Of a stretch of DNA of 64,000 nucleotides, positions 16,279 through 25,250 are shown piece by piece. The DNA is from Pseudomonas serbica. Lineage in GTDB: Bacteria; Pseudomonadota; Gammaproteobacteria; Pseudomonadales; Pseudomonadaceae. The stretch spans positions 434,001 through 498,000 of the forward strand of contig NZ_JAQIYM010000001.1 of the NCBI RefSeq assembly GCF_028823535.1, in the 5' to 3' direction. Within the stretch, counting starts at the first letter, position 1. Every line of letters starts with the position of its first letter. The notes under the pieces are model-generated. The model saw only the letters and a program-made list of their open reading frames with translations, did not search any database and was not told the DNA's origin. The translations under genes and the position numbers were made by a program.

Positions 16279-18201
16279 TTATGGCGCGGTGGCCTTCAGG
16301 CCGGTGAGCAACAAACGCTGATACAAATCCTCCTTCAGCCCTTCGGGCTTCGTCAGCTGCATACGCTCAAGATGCTCAGGAAACGATGCAGGCTCCGGCG
16401 CATCGAGCGCTGCCTTGCCCAACTCCAGTACCTCACTCAGCTTGAACTTGCTCTTGAGCCAGTTCAGCGCACGCAACAGATCCCGTTCGATCTCAGTGAA
16501 ATCACAGCCCAGCGGATACTCCGGAAACAGGCGTGCATGGCGTTCCTGAATCGCCTGTAGACGTTCAGGTCGGTTATCGGTGAAGCGCGGGTCGAGGCGA
16601 AAATCCTTGGGTAACTTACCCACCTTCTGTGCCTGTCCAATCAGTCGCGCCTGGAAGCGCGAATCACTGATATTCAGCAACGCTTCGATCACTGCCGCAT
16701 CGGTTTTCCCGCGCAGGTCGGCAATGCCGTACTCGGTGACGACGATGTCGCGCAGATGCCGGGGAATGGTGCAATGCCCATACTCCCAGACAATATTGGA
16801 ACTGACATCACCGCCCGACTCACGCCAGCTCCGCAGCAACAACACCGACCGCGCACCTTCCAGCGCATGGCCTTGGGCAACGAAGTTGTACTGCCCGCCT
16901 ACACCGCTGAGCACCCGCCCGTCTTCCAGCTGATCCGCCACACCGGCGCCTAGCAGGGTCATGGTAAACGCCGTGTTGATAAATCGCGCATCGAGCCTCT
17001 GCAGGCGTTTGAGCTCTTCCTGCCCATACAGCTCGTTGATGTAGCTGATACGGGTCATGTTGAATTCGAGCCGCTTGCTCTGCGGCAACTCGCGCAGGCG
17101 TTGATAGAAACTGCGCGGCCCGAGGAAGAACCCGCCGTGCACCGAGATACCGTCGGTTTGTGCCGCTTCGTCGAGCGTGCCGGCATTGGCCTGCTGCTGG
17201 GTCGGCACATCCGGGTACACCTTGCGCCGCACGATCCCGGCGTCGGCCAGCACCAGCAAGCCATTGACGAACATTTCGCTGCAACCGTACAGGCCCTTGG
17301 CGAACGGTTCGATGCCGCCTTCGCGCTCGATCAGTTGCGCCCATTGGCTGAGATTCATGTCGGCCAGCAATGCCTTGTAAGTGTCGTTGTCGGCCTGGCG
17401 CGCCAGCAACGCAGCGGTCAACGCATCGCCCATGGATCCGATGCCGATCTGCAAAGTGCCGCCATCGCGCACCAGCGTACTGGCGTGCAGGCCGATGAAA
17501 TGATCCTGGAAACCTACTGGCATGTTCGGCGTGGAGAACAGCGTCGTGCTGTCTTTCTCGTCAATCAGCAAGTCGAAGGTATCGATACCGACCTCGGCAT
17601 CGCCGGGCATGTAGGGCAAGTCGTCGTGCACTTGGCCGACCATCAGGATCGTTTCCCCTGCTGCCCGGCGCCTGGCGATCATCGGCAGCAGGTCGAGGGT
17701 AATGTCCGGGTTGCAACTGAGGCTCAAGCGATCGGGATGCTCACCATGGCTGGCAACCAATTGCGCGACCAGGTTCAACCCGGCGGCATTGATGTCGCGG
17801 GCGGCATGGCTGTAGTTGCTGCTGACGTAATCCTGCTGGGCCGATGCACTGTTGAGCAAGCTGCCCGGCAACATGAAGAACTGCTGGATGTGAATGTTGG
17901 TCGGCAAATCGTCACGCTGCAGACCGGCGAGGAAATCCAGTTCCGGATAATCGCCAAAGACCCGTTCGACAAAGGGTTCGAGGAAGCGCTTTTGCAATCC
18001 GTCGCCCAACGCAGGGCGGCCAAGGCACAGGGCGGTGTAGATCGTCAGTTGCCGCTGCGGCAACTGCGCGACACGTTGATACAGCGCGTTGACGAAATGG
18101 TTGGGTTTGCCCAGGCCCAATGGCAGGCCCATGTGAATATGCGCAGGCAACCGCGCCAACACGTCATCGACTGCTTGCTCGATTGAACATAGCTGTACCA
18201 T
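16279..18201 (-). CDS. Acetyl-CoA hydrolase/transferase family protein
   Basis: A 640-residue protein of the class I CoA-transferase fold (Ach1/Cat1 type). Recognisable parts are GLPLGLGKPNHFVNAL near the N-terminus, LQIGIGSMGDAL (about 258-269) and VVTEYGIADLRGKT (about 520-533), with a C-terminal extension. It should move CoA between acyl groups, for example acetate and a short dicarboxylate, or hydrolyse acyl-CoA. The physiological substrate cannot be read. It is longer than the roughly 500-residue succinyl-CoA:acetate enzymes. Start 18201 is set by GGGAGGA six bases upstream; the longer open frame upstream overlaps the cytochrome terminator. It stands alone between a REP and a terminator. 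Confidence 0.85.
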   Translation of the reverse strand: MVQLCSIEQAVDDVLARLPAHIHMGLPLGLGKPNHFVNALYQRVAQLPQRQLTIYTALCLGRPALGDGLQKRFLEPFVERVFGDYPELDFLAGLQRDDLPTNIHIQQFFMLPGSLLNSASAQQDYVSSNYSHAARDINAAGLNLVAQLVASHGEHPDRLSLSCNPDITLDLLPMIARRRAAGETILMVGQVHDDLPYMPGDAEVGIDTFDLLIDEKDSTTLFSTPNMPVGFQDHFIGLHASTLVRDGGTLQIGIGSMGDALTAALLARQADNDTYKALLADMNLSQWAQLIEREGGIEPFAKGLYGCSEMFVNGLLVLADAGIVRRKVYPDVPTQQQANAGTLDEAAQTDGISVHGGFFLGPRSFYQRLRELPQSKRLEFNMTRISYINELYGQEELKRLQRLDARFINTAFTMTLLGAGVADQLEDGRVLSGVGGQYNFVAQGHALEGARSVLLLRSWRESGGDVSSNIVWEYGHCTIPRHLRDIVVTEYGIADLRGKTDAAVIEALLNISDSRFQARLIGQAQKVGKLPKDFRLDPRFTDNRPERLQAIQERHARLFPEYPLGCDFTEIERDLLRALNWLKSKFKLSEVLELGKAALDAPEPASFPEHLERMQLTKPEGLKEDLYQRLLLTGLKATAP

Positions 18202-18295
18202 TCGATCCTCCCGTACATTCCATGAAGTGGGGTTGGACCGAGCTTGCCGGGTCTTTACTGCATTGAACAGTCTCCGGCGGTAAATCGCAGGCACA

Positions 18296-18321
18296 AAAAA
18301 GCCGCTCGCAAGCGGCTTTTT
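18296..18321 (-). terminator. Rho-independent terminator of cytochrome c5 gene
   Basis: aaaaagccgct-cgca-agcggcttttt is a perfect 7-pair GC stem with U tracts in both directions. It lies 20 bases after the cytochrome stop on the minus strand. Confidence 0.9.
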
Positions 18322-18340
18322 CGCGAAAGAGGCGTACCGG

Positions 18341-18766
18341 TTACAGACCGGACATCTCTTTGATGGCGCCCTTCAGCTCGTCGTCGGAGCAGTCGGCGCA
18401 GGTGCCTTTTGGCGGCATCGCGTTGATACCGGTAATGGCTTTGGCCAGGATGCCATCGAGGCCGCCCTGGTGGTCGGCGCGCTCTTTCCACGCGGCTTTG
18501 TCACCGATTTTCGGCGCGCCCAGCAGGCCGGTGCCATGGCAAGCATTGCAATGCTTGGCAATGACGTCTTTAGGTGCCTTGGCACCGCCACCACCGCCAG
18601 CCGCAGCGGCGACTTCCATGCCCTTGCACTCTTTGCCCTGGACACAGACCTGGCCGACTGGCTCAAGGCGCTTGGCAATTTCGTCGTTGGTCGCAGCTTG
18701 AGCGCTGACAGCCCAGAGGGCCAATACGGTTGCTGGTACGGCCAGCATTTTCATAATTAGATTCAC
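18341..18766 (-). CDS. cycB: Cytochrome c5
   Basis: A 141-residue periplasmic c-type cytochrome. The signal peptide ends SAQA, and a linker contains a run of five glycines. The haem site is CNACH, the distal methionine lies in NAMPPKG, and a second Cys pair (CADC) is typical of cytochrome c5. It shuttles electrons in respiration. The GTG start at 18766 has GAGGG seven bases upstream; the internal ATG at 18754 has no ribosome site. It is monocistronic with its own terminator. Confidence 0.92.
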   Translation of the reverse strand: MNLIMKMLAVPATVLALWAVSAQAATNDEIAKRLEPVGQVCVQGKECKGMEVAAAAGGGGGAKAPKDVIAKHCNACHGTGLLGAPKIGDKAAWKERADHQGGLDGILAKAITGINAMPPKGTCADCSDDELKGAIKEMSGL

Positions 18767-18936
18767 GCGTTCACCCTCAATGGTGGCTAGTCACGCCTAC
18801 GGCCACGGTTCGCAGGCGGGCGCAAGTATAGCGGTAAGCCCGCGACACTGAAACAACCCCAAAGTCGAAGGGGTCTTGTTGCGCAACGGTCAAACGACTC
18901 AAGTGCCTCGGCCATACTGGCAGGGCGCCTCTTTCC

Positions 18937-19485
18937 CTAAAAATTCGCGGGTGTTGCTGCGCTGATTAGTCGCGCCGGCGCATCGAACGGATTACGGAAA
19001 CGATGCGGCTTGGTACTTTCAAAGTAGTAGCTATCGCCGGCTTCGAGCACAAATGTTTCAAGCCCGACCACCAGTTCCAGCCGCCCCTCCACCAAAATGC
19101 CGGTTTCCTCGCCCTCATGGGTGAGCATCTCGTCACCGGTGTCGGCGCCAGGCGGGTAGATTTCATTGAGGAAGGCGATAGCCCGGCTCGGGTGAGCCCG
19201 ACCGACCAGTTTCATGGTCACTGCACCATCGGAAATATCGATCAGCTCGTTGGCTTTGTAGACGATCTGAGTCGGTTTTTCCTGCAGGATTTCTTCGGAA
19301 AAGAACTCGACCATGGACATGGGAATCCCGCCCAACACTTTCCTCAGCGAACTGATCGAGGGACTGACGCTGTTCTTCTCGATCATCGAAATCGTGCTGT
19401 TGGTGACGCCCGCGCGCTTGGCGAGCTCACGCTGGGAAAGACCTTTGAGCTTGCGGATTGATTGCAGTCGTTCACCGACGTCCAA
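18937..19485 (-). CDS. pauR: XRE-cupin transcriptional regulator, PauR-like
   Basis: A 182-residue regulator: helix-turn-helix of the XRE type at about 5-60 (GLSQRELAKRAGVTNSTISMIEKN) and a cupin sensor at about 105-175 (GEETGILVEGRLELVVG, AGDSYYFES, PHRFRNPF). From family knowledge, PauR (PA5301), at this place beside dadX, represses the polyamine catabolic genes through gamma-glutamylated intermediates. The TTG start at 19485 has GGAGG eight bases upstream. A putative oxidase (23369) and aldehyde dehydrogenase (34465) of that pathway lie in the same window. An 11-base inverted repeat occurs in its leader. Confidence 0.88.
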   Translation of the reverse strand: MDVGERLQSIRKLKGLSQRELAKRAGVTNSTISMIEKNSVSPSISSLRKVLGGIPMSMVEFFSEEILQEKPTQIVYKANELIDISDGAVTMKLVGRAHPSRAIAFLNEIYPPGADTGDEMLTHEGEETGILVEGRLELVVGLETFVLEAGDSYYFESTKPHRFRNPFDAPARLISAATPANF

Positions 19486-19499
19486 TGCAGGAGCCTCCA

Positions 19500-19576
19500 G
19501 GGATTCAGGTTGTTGGAATATTGAGCGTTATCATGGCGACAGCGTTCAGTATTTACAACACTTTGACCTGAATCCC
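19500..19576. promoter_or_regulatory. Perfect 11-base inverted repeat in the dadX-pauR gap
   Basis: gggattcaggt (19500-19510) and acctgaatccc (19566-19576) are exact reverse complements 55 bases apart. They flank the likely pauR promoter (AT-rich, with ttgtaaatac on the minus strand). It could be a two-site operator or an RNA hairpin after dadX; there is no U tract. Confidence 0.5.
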
Positions 19577-19613
19577 GTTCGGCGAGGCGACTTTCGGCAC
19601 GGACGGCTTGGCC

Positions 19614-20687
19614 TTAGCTCCCGGAATAGAGCATTGGCACTCGGCGCAGGTTGCAGAAGATCTGGTAGGGAATCGTGCCAGCCGCGATGGCCACGTCGCT
19701 GGCGAGGATGTTTTTGCCCCACAACTCGACGGTCGAACCGAGGCCGGCATGCGGCACATCGGTCAGGTCGATGCAGAGCATGTCCATCGATACCCGGCCG
19801 ATCAACTGGCTGCGTTGCCCGGCGACGAGCACCGGTGTGCCGGTAGGCGCCAACCGAGGGTAGCCATCGGCGTAACCCATGGCCACCACGCCCACGCGCA
19901 TCGGATTCTGGGTGATGAATTTGGCGCCGTAGCCGATAGGCTCGCCGGCAGGCAATTCACGCACGCTGATCACTTTCGACTCGAGTGTCATCACCGGTTG
20001 CAGGCGCGAGGCCACGGCGTTGGGTTCTTCGAAAGGCGTGGCGCCGTAGAGCATGATGCCGGGACGCACCCAATCGCTCGGCACCTGCGGCCAACCGAGC
20101 ACCGCTGGCGAGTTGCGCAGGCTGACCTCGGCTGACAAACCCTGGCGCGCCGCTTCGAACACGGCGACCTGCTCGGCACTGGCCTGGCTGTGCAGCTCAT
20201 CGGCGCGGGCAAAGTGGCTCATCAGCACGATCTTCGCCACGTTGCCGCTGGCCAGCAGGCGTTGATAGCCTGCCTGATAATCCTTCGGGTGCAGGCCGAC
20301 CCGGTGCATGCCCGAGTCGAGCTTGAGCCAGACCGTGATCGGCTTGCTCAGTGCAGCTTTCTCGATGGCTTCGAGTTGCCACAGTGAATGCACCACGCAC
20401 CAGAAATCATGCTCGACGATCAGCGACAGCTCATCGGCCTCAAAAAAGCCTTCCAGCAGCAACACCGGCGCGCGAATGCCCGCCGCCCGCAACTCCAGGG
20501 CCTCTTCGATACAGGCTACGGCAAACCCGTCCGCCTCGGCTTCCAGCGCCTGGGCGCAACGCACCGCGCCATGGCCATAGGCATCGGCCTTGATCACCGC
20601 GAGGGCACGGGCACCCGTGACTTCCCGGGCGATTTGGTAGTTGTGACGCAGGGCTTGAAGGTCGATCAGGGCACGGGCAGGACGCAT
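19614..20687 (-). CDS. dadX: Catabolic alanine racemase
   Basis: A 357-residue fold-III PLP enzyme that interconverts L- and D-alanine. The PLP lysine is K33 in [12 protein letters not shown]; the second catalytic base is the Tyr of GYGAKF in the C-terminal beta domain. Length and N-terminus ([18 protein letters not shown]) match DadX. It supplies D-alanine to DadA, encoded 188 bases upstream on the same strand. The gap between dadA and dadX lacks the RidA-like gene found there in P. aeruginosa. Confidence 0.95.
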   Translation of the reverse strand: MRPARALIDLQALRHNYQIAREVTGARALAVIKADAYGHGAVRCAQALEAEADGFAVACIEEALELRAAGIRAPVLLLEGFFEADELSLIVEHDFWCVVHSLWQLEAIEKAALSKPITVWLKLDSGMHRVGLHPKDYQAGYQRLLASGNVAKIVLMSHFARADELHSQASAEQVAVFEAARQGLSAEVSLRNSPAVLGWPQVPSDWVRPGIMLYGATPFEEPNAVASRLQPVMTLESKVISVRELPAGEPIGYGAKFITQNPMRVGVVAMGYADGYPRLAPTGTPVLVAGQRSQLIGRVSMDMLCIDLTDVPHAGLGSTVELWGKNILASDVAIAAGTIPYQIFCNLRRVPMLYSGS

Positions 20688-20875
20688 GGCGGCAGACTTC
20701 TGGTCGGTCGTTTAAAAAAAACCGGCGCGGCTGACGGCGTGAACCGCCAGTAGCACCGGAAGAGGGATCTTTCTGGACTACTTACATCAAAGCAGTCATG
20801 GCGCAGTGGCTCCAACCGCTGGCTCCACCAGGATTTGCGGTTCGCAAAACATTGCCCTAATCCCGGCGCGGGCAC
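20688..20875. other. dadA-dadX intergenic gap without a gene
   Basis: No credible open frame lies in these 188 bases. There is a GC-rich inverted pair around accggcgcggctgacggcgtgaaccgcc (20720-20750), which may be a processing hairpin. Nothing else is recognised. Confidence 0.5.
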
Positions 20876-22180
20876 TCATTGGTGAGCTGGCGCTGGACTG
20901 ACGTGCTTTGCAGACTCCCGGGTTTTGTTGCCATAGCGGGAAATATCGAGGCCTTCGGCGCTGATCTGCGGTTTTCTCTTGGCCATCAGGTCCGCCAGCA
21001 AACGACCTGAGCCACAGGCCATGGTCCAACCGAGGGTGCCGTGGCCGGTGTTCAGGAACAGGTTCTTGAACGGGGTAGCGCCGACAATCGGTGTGCCGTC
21101 AGGAGTGGTCGGACGCAAGCCGGTCCAGAAGCTGGCCTCGGCCAGATTACCGCCCTGAGGATAAAGGTCGTTGACGATCATCTCCAGGGTTTCGCGCCGA
21201 CGCGGGTTCAGCGACAGGTCAAAACCGGCGATTTCCGCCATGCCGCCGACGCGGATACGGTTGTCGAAACGGGTGATCGCGACCTTGTAGGTCTCGTCGA
21301 GAATGGTCGAGGTCGGGGCCATCGCCGGGTTGGTGATCGGCACGGTCAGGGAGTAACCCTTCAATGGATACACCGGCGCCTTGATGCCCAGCGGCTTGAG
21401 CAATGTCGGCGAGTAGCTGCCGAGCGCCAGCACGTAGCGGTCGGCGGTTTCCAGCTTGCCGTCGATCCACACGCCGTTGATGCGATCACCAGCGAAATCG
21501 AGGCTCTGAATGTCCTGGCCAAACCGGAATTGCACGCCGAGGTTGGCGGCCATTTCGGCAAGCTTGGTGGTGAACATCTGGCAATCGCCCGTCTGGTCGT
21601 TCGGCAGGCGCAGGGCACCGGCGAGGATGTCGGTGACGCTGGCCAGGGCCGGTTCAACGCGGGCAATGCCTTCGCGGTCGAGCAGCTCGAACGGCACGCC
21701 GGACTCTTTCAGCACGGCGATGTCTTTCGCGGCGCCGTCAAGCTGGGCCTGGGTGCGGAACAGTTGCGTGGTACCGAGGCTGCGGCCTTCGTAGGCGATG
21801 CCGGTTTCAGCGCGCAATTCGTCGAGGCAGTCACGGCTGTACTCGGACAGACGGACCATGCGCTCCTTGTTCACCGCGTAACGGCTGGCGGTGCAGTTGC
21901 GCAGCATCTGTGCCATCCACAGGTACTGGTCGATGTCGGCAGTGGCCTTGATCGCCAGCGGGGCATGACGCTGCAGCAGCCACTTGATGGCCTTGAGCGG
22001 CACGCCCGGCGCAGCCCACGGCGAGGCATAACCCGGCGACACTTGGCCGGCGTTGGCGAAACTGGTCTCCATGGCAGCGGCTGGCTGCCGGTCGACCACC
22101 ACCACTTCAAACCCGGCACGCGCCAGATAATAAGCACTGGTGGTACCGATGACGCCGCTACCCAAGACCATGACGCGCAT
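20876..22180 (-). CDS. dadA: D-amino acid dehydrogenase
   Basis: A 434-residue FAD enzyme. The dinucleotide-binding site is at the very N-terminus ([19 protein letters not shown], residues 5-23). The family mark [20 protein letters not shown] lies near residue 45, and the C-terminal [14 protein letters not shown] closes the FAD site. It oxidises D-alanine to pyruvate and ammonia, passing electrons to the respiratory chain at the inner membrane. ATG 22180 is chosen: GAGGG is eight bases upstream, whereas ATG 22186 lies only two bases after it. It is divergent from dadR and probably activated by DadR with alanine. Confidence 0.94.
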   Translation of the reverse strand: MRVMVLGSGVIGTTSAYYLARAGFEVVVVDRQPAAAMETSFANAGQVSPGYASPWAAPGVPLKAIKWLLQRHAPLAIKATADIDQYLWMAQMLRNCTASRYAVNKERMVRLSEYSRDCLDELRAETGIAYEGRSLGTTQLFRTQAQLDGAAKDIAVLKESGVPFELLDREGIARVEPALASVTDILAGALRLPNDQTGDCQMFTTKLAEMAANLGVQFRFGQDIQSLDFAGDRINGVWIDGKLETADRYVLALGSYSPTLLKPLGIKAPVYPLKGYSLTVPITNPAMAPTSTILDETYKVAITRFDNRIRVGGMAEIAGFDLSLNPRRRETLEMIVNDLYPQGGNLAEASFWTGLRPTTPDGTPIVGATPFKNLFLNTGHGTLGWTMACGSGRLLADLMAKRKPQISAEGLDISRYGNKTRESAKHVSPAPAHQ

Positions 22181-22337
22181 TTTCATATCCCTCATCGCGG
22201 CTAACCGCTGACGTTTGTTGTTCAGAGCTTCAGATGTGCGCAGTTTAAAAAAGATTTGCCAGTGCTTTTCACTATATAAGCGCCTATATTTGGCGACAAT
22301 TCTCGGCAAAAACCCTTTTCACGGAGGCGCATCCCCT

Positions 22338-22826
22338 ATGCGTACCAACACTCAGACCAAACGTGAGCTGGACAAGATCGACCGCAACATCCTGCGGATC
22401 CTGCAAGCGGACGGGCGCATATCCTTCACTGAGCTTGGGGAAAAGGTCGGGCTCTCGACCACGCCCTGTACCGAGCGGGTGCGACGCCTGGAGCGCGAGG
22501 GGATCATCATGGGCTACAACGCCCGGCTCAATCCGCAGCACCTCAAGGGCAGCCTGCTGGTGTTCGTCGAGATCAGCCTCGATTACAAGTCCGGCGATAC
22601 GTTTGAGGAATTTCGGCGCGCGGTGCTGAAGCTGCCTCACGTCCTGGAGTGCCACCTGGTGTCAGGGGATTTCGACTATCTGGTGAAGGCGCGGATATCC
22701 GAGATGGCCTCGTATCGCAAACTGCTGGGTGACATCCTGCTCAAGCTGCCGCATGTGCGCGAATCCAAGAGCTATATCGTGATGGAAGAGGTAAAGGAAA
22801 GTTTGTGTTTGCCGATTCCGGATTGA
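22338..22826 (+). CDS. dadR: Lrp/AsnC-family regulator of the dad operon
   Basis: A 162-residue regulator: HTH at about 10-70 (LDKIDRNILRILQADGRISF, VGLSTTPCTERVRRLE) and RAM ligand domain at about 80-150 (HVLECHLVSGDFDYLVKA). It is nearly identical in plan to E. coli Lrp. Its divergent position next to dadA fits DadR, the alanine-responsive activator of dadAX. ATG 22338 has GGAGG eleven bases upstream. The 157-base gap to dadA is AT-rich (ctatataagcgcctatatttggcg near 22272-22295) and should contain the operator. Confidence 0.9.
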   Translation: MRTNTQTKRELDKIDRNILRILQADGRISFTELGEKVGLSTTPCTERVRRLEREGIIMGYNARLNPQHLKGSLLVFVEISLDYKSGDTFEEFRRAVLKLPHVLECHLVSGDFDYLVKARISEMASYRKLLGDILLKLPHVRESKSYIVMEEVKESLCLPIPD

Positions 22827-22835
22827 ATCTGCACA

Positions 22836-22865
22836 GATCATTCCCACGCAGGGCGTGGGAATGAT
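22836..22865. terminator. Convergent hairpin between dadR and the YkgJ-like gene
   Basis: gatcattcccacgc-agg-gcgtgggaatgatc is a perfect 13-14-pair stem. It has no long U tract, so it may act by RNA stability. The same word family is common in Pseudomonas intergenic DNA. Confidence 0.7.
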
Positions 22866-22867
22866 CA

Positions 22868-23221
22868 TCACACCAGGACTTGCCGGGTACTGGCCATGTA
22901 TTCGAACACCTGCTTCTCCACCCGCGGATGAATCAACTCCACAGGTCCTCGCCCATTGGGGCACGGCAGGGTCTTGGTGGTGCCAAACAGCCGGCAGATC
23001 AGCGGCCGCTCGTCATATACCGTGCAACCGTTCGGCCCCAGATGAACGCAGTTGAGTTCATCCATCGCCGCGTCCTGTTCGGCGCGGCTCTTGCGTGGCA
23101 GACGGGACATTTCCTCCGGCGAAGTCGTTACCGGGCCGCAGCAGTCGTGGCAACCGGGCACACACTCGAACGAGGGAATCTGCTGGCGCAGCGTGCGAAT
23201 TTTCTGACTGTTGCAACTCAT
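22868..23221 (-). CDS. YkgJ-family cysteine-cluster protein
   Basis: A 117-residue protein with the metal-binding cysteine pattern of the YkgJ/UPF0153 zinc- or iron-chelating family: FECVPGCHDCCGPV near residue 20, NCVHL, GCTVYDERPLICRLFG (about 66-81) and LPCPNG. Usually annotated as a YkgJ family cysteine cluster protein; role unknown. It converges on dadR across the hairpin above. It may share the intergenic promoter region with the divergent oxidase gene. Confidence 0.85.
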   Translation of the reverse strand: MSCNSQKIRTLRQQIPSFECVPGCHDCCGPVTTSPEEMSRLPRKSRAEQDAAMDELNCVHLGPNGCTVYDERPLICRLFGTTKTLPCPNGRGPVELIHPRVEKQVFEYMASTRQVLV

Positions 23222-23368
23222 CTAAACCACTACCGATCTCGGAACAGAGCCGGATTCTGACGTAAAAGCCCCGATCCAGACAGCACCGGCCGACCAGTGT
23301 TGCCCGCCTTCGAGGTCCCGGCTTATGCTCCGTCAAATTTTCTAGACACACGAATCAGGATCACGCAC

Positions 23369-24682
23369 ATGAATGGCCGTGCTCAGCAGCCTGTCCCGAA
23401 TCACCAGCACACCGGCTCTTATTATGCCGCCAGCAGCTTGCCGCAGCCCGACCATCCGGTGCTGACCGGCGAAGTGGTGGCTGACGTTTGCGTGGTCGGT
23501 GGCGGATTCTCAGGGCTGAACACCGCGCTTGAACTGGCGGAGCGAGGCCTGAACGTGGTGCTGCTTGAAGCCCATAAAATCGGCTGGGGCGCCAGCGGCC
23601 GCAATGGCGGACAGTTGATTCGCGGCGTCGGTCATGGCCTGGATCAGTTTGCCAACGTGATCGGCACCGACGGTGTGCGCCAGATGAAACTCATGGGCCT
23701 GGAAGCGGTGGAAATCGTCCGACAGAGGATCGAGCGATTTCGGATTCCCTGCGATCTGACCTGGGGCTATTGCGACCTTGCCAACAAGCCTCGCGAGCTC
23801 GAAGGCTTCGCCGAAGACGCCGAAGAGCTGCGCAGTCTCGGCTACCGCCATGAAACCCGACTGTTGCAAGCCCATGAAATGCACACTGTGGTGGGCTCCA
23901 AACGCTACGTTGGCGGGCTGATCGACATGGGCTCCGGACATCTGCATCCGTTGAACCTGGCCTTGGGCGAAGCTGCGGCCGCCCAGCAACTGGGGGCGCG
24001 GCTGTTTGAACGGTCAGCTGTCACGCGCATCGATTACGGTCCTGAGGTCAAGGTGCATACCGCCCAAGGCTCGGTCCGGGCAAAGACCCTGGTACTGGGC
24101 TGCAACGCCTACCTCAATGAACTCAATCCCGAACTCAGCGGCAAAGTGCTGCCCGCCGGCAGCTACATCATCGCCACCGAGCCCTTGAGTGAAGAACAAG
24201 CCCATGCCCTGCTGCCGCAGAACATGGCGGTGTGCGATCAACGGGTCGCCCTGGACTACTACCGACTCTCGGCGGACCATCGCTTGCTGTTCGGCGGTGC
24301 CTGCCATTATTCGGGGCGCGATCCGAAAGACATCGCCGCCTATATGCGCCCGAAAATGCTGGAGGTCTTCCCGCAACTGAACAGCGTGAGGATCGATTAT
24401 CAATGGGGCGGGATGATCGGCATCGGCGCCAACCGCCTACCGCAGATCGGCCGGCTCAAGGAGCAACCGAACGTGTATTACGCCCAGGCTTATTCCGGTC
24501 ATGGGGTTAACGCCACGCACCTGGCAGGCAAGCTGCTAGCCGAGGCCATCAGCGGTCAGCACAGCGGTGGCTTCGACCTGTTTGCCAAAGTGCCGCACAT
24601 CACCTTCCCCGGCGGCAAGCATTTGCGCTCGCCGTTGCTGGCGTTGGGGATGTTGTGGCATCGGATGAAAGAGTTGGTCTGA
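23369..24682 (+). CDS. pauB: FAD-dependent oxidoreductase, gamma-glutamylputrescine oxidase-like (PauB/PuuB)
   Basis: A 437-residue DAO-family flavoenzyme. The FAD site VCVVGGGFSGLNTALELAERG lies at about 41-61, GWGASGRNGGQL at about 75-86 and the C-terminal QAYSGHGVNATHLAGKL near 388. PuuB/PauB enzymes oxidise gamma-glutamylated polyamines to the aldehyde that KauB then oxidises. P. aeruginosa has several PauB copies, one (PA5309) at this chromosomal place beside dadR; that synteny supports the call. ATG 23369 has AGGA at suitable distance; the open frame upstream is not homologous. PauR control is likely but no operator was identified here. Confidence 0.82.
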   Translation: MNGRAQQPVPNHQHTGSYYAASSLPQPDHPVLTGEVVADVCVVGGGFSGLNTALELAERGLNVVLLEAHKIGWGASGRNGGQLIRGVGHGLDQFANVIGTDGVRQMKLMGLEAVEIVRQRIERFRIPCDLTWGYCDLANKPRELEGFAEDAEELRSLGYRHETRLLQAHEMHTVVGSKRYVGGLIDMGSGHLHPLNLALGEAAAAQQLGARLFERSAVTRIDYGPEVKVHTAQGSVRAKTLVLGCNAYLNELNPELSGKVLPAGSYIIATEPLSEEQAHALLPQNMAVCDQRVALDYYRLSADHRLLFGGACHYSGRDPKDIAAYMRPKMLEVFPQLNSVRIDYQWGGMIGIGANRLPQIGRLKEQPNVYYAQAYSGHGVNATHLAGKLLAEAISGQHSGGFDLFAKVPHITFPGGKHLRSPLLALGMLWHRMKELV

Positions 24683-24709
24683 ACGATTCGCGGCGTCTGT
24701 GCCGACGCT

Positions 24710-24801
24710 TTCGCGAGCAAGCCCGCTCTCACATTTGATAGTGATCGAACACAAAATCCGTGTTCACCAAGATCCAATGTGGGAGCGGGCTTGCTCGCGA
24801 A
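24710..24801. repeat. Paired REP (class B, tgtgggagcgggcttgctcgcg)
   Basis: ttcgcgagcaagcccgctctcaca and tgtgggagcgggcttgctcgcgaa are inverse arms about 45 bases apart, with the cgcgaa ends outside. It lies between the oxidase and the convergent DUF1127 gene. Confidence 0.85.
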
Positions 24802-24825
24802 TCGATTTAAAGAACACCACTGGAA

Positions 24826-25071
24826 TCAGAACCGCCAGAACGGCTTCAGCCCCTCCTCCCGCGCCTGCTCACGCGTCAGCCCGATATCCTTGAGCTGTTC
24901 CGGTGTCAGCGCCAGCAACGCCTTGCGAGTGTGCAGTCGCTGCCAGAACAGGTCCCAGCGGCTCAAGTGGGATGGCGCATTGCGCACAGGCACATGCCGC
25001 ACACTGTCCCTTTGCCCTGCCGTCAGCTCCTGACTGTGTAACGTCAGCCGCACATCGCTCAAGCCGTTCAT
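24826..25071 (-). CDS. DUF1127 small protein
   Basis: An 81-residue protein whose C-terminal 45 residues match the DUF1127 (YjiS-like) pattern: WQRLHTRKALLALTPEQLKDIG and the final REEGLKPFWRF. Members are small, basic, and linked in other bacteria to phosphate, carbon or RNA-related control, but no firm function can be assigned here. It is divergent from the MocR-type gene at 25251 and convergent with the oxidase across a REP. Confidence 0.75.
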   Translation of the reverse strand: MNGLSDVRLTLHSQELTAGQRDSVRHVPVRNAPSHLSRWDLFWQRLHTRKALLALTPEQLKDIGLTREQAREEGLKPFWRF

Positions 25072-25250
25072 TTTGAATGCTCCTGTTTACTTGGGTAGCC
25101 AGAGCTTTCATGATGCGGGTGCGAGCAAAAGCATTACAGATTCAAAGCACATGTATTAGAACCATACAGATTTATCGTTTATGCCGCTGAATCGTGATTT
25201 TTTGCCTGATCTGTACCGGTCGCCCCCCTCTCCCATGCCGAGACTGCATC

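Noticed and set aside
23297..23368. Extended start of the FAD oxidoreductase
   Set aside because: The upstream codons are not flavoenzyme-like and the start at 23369 has the better ribosome-site spacing.
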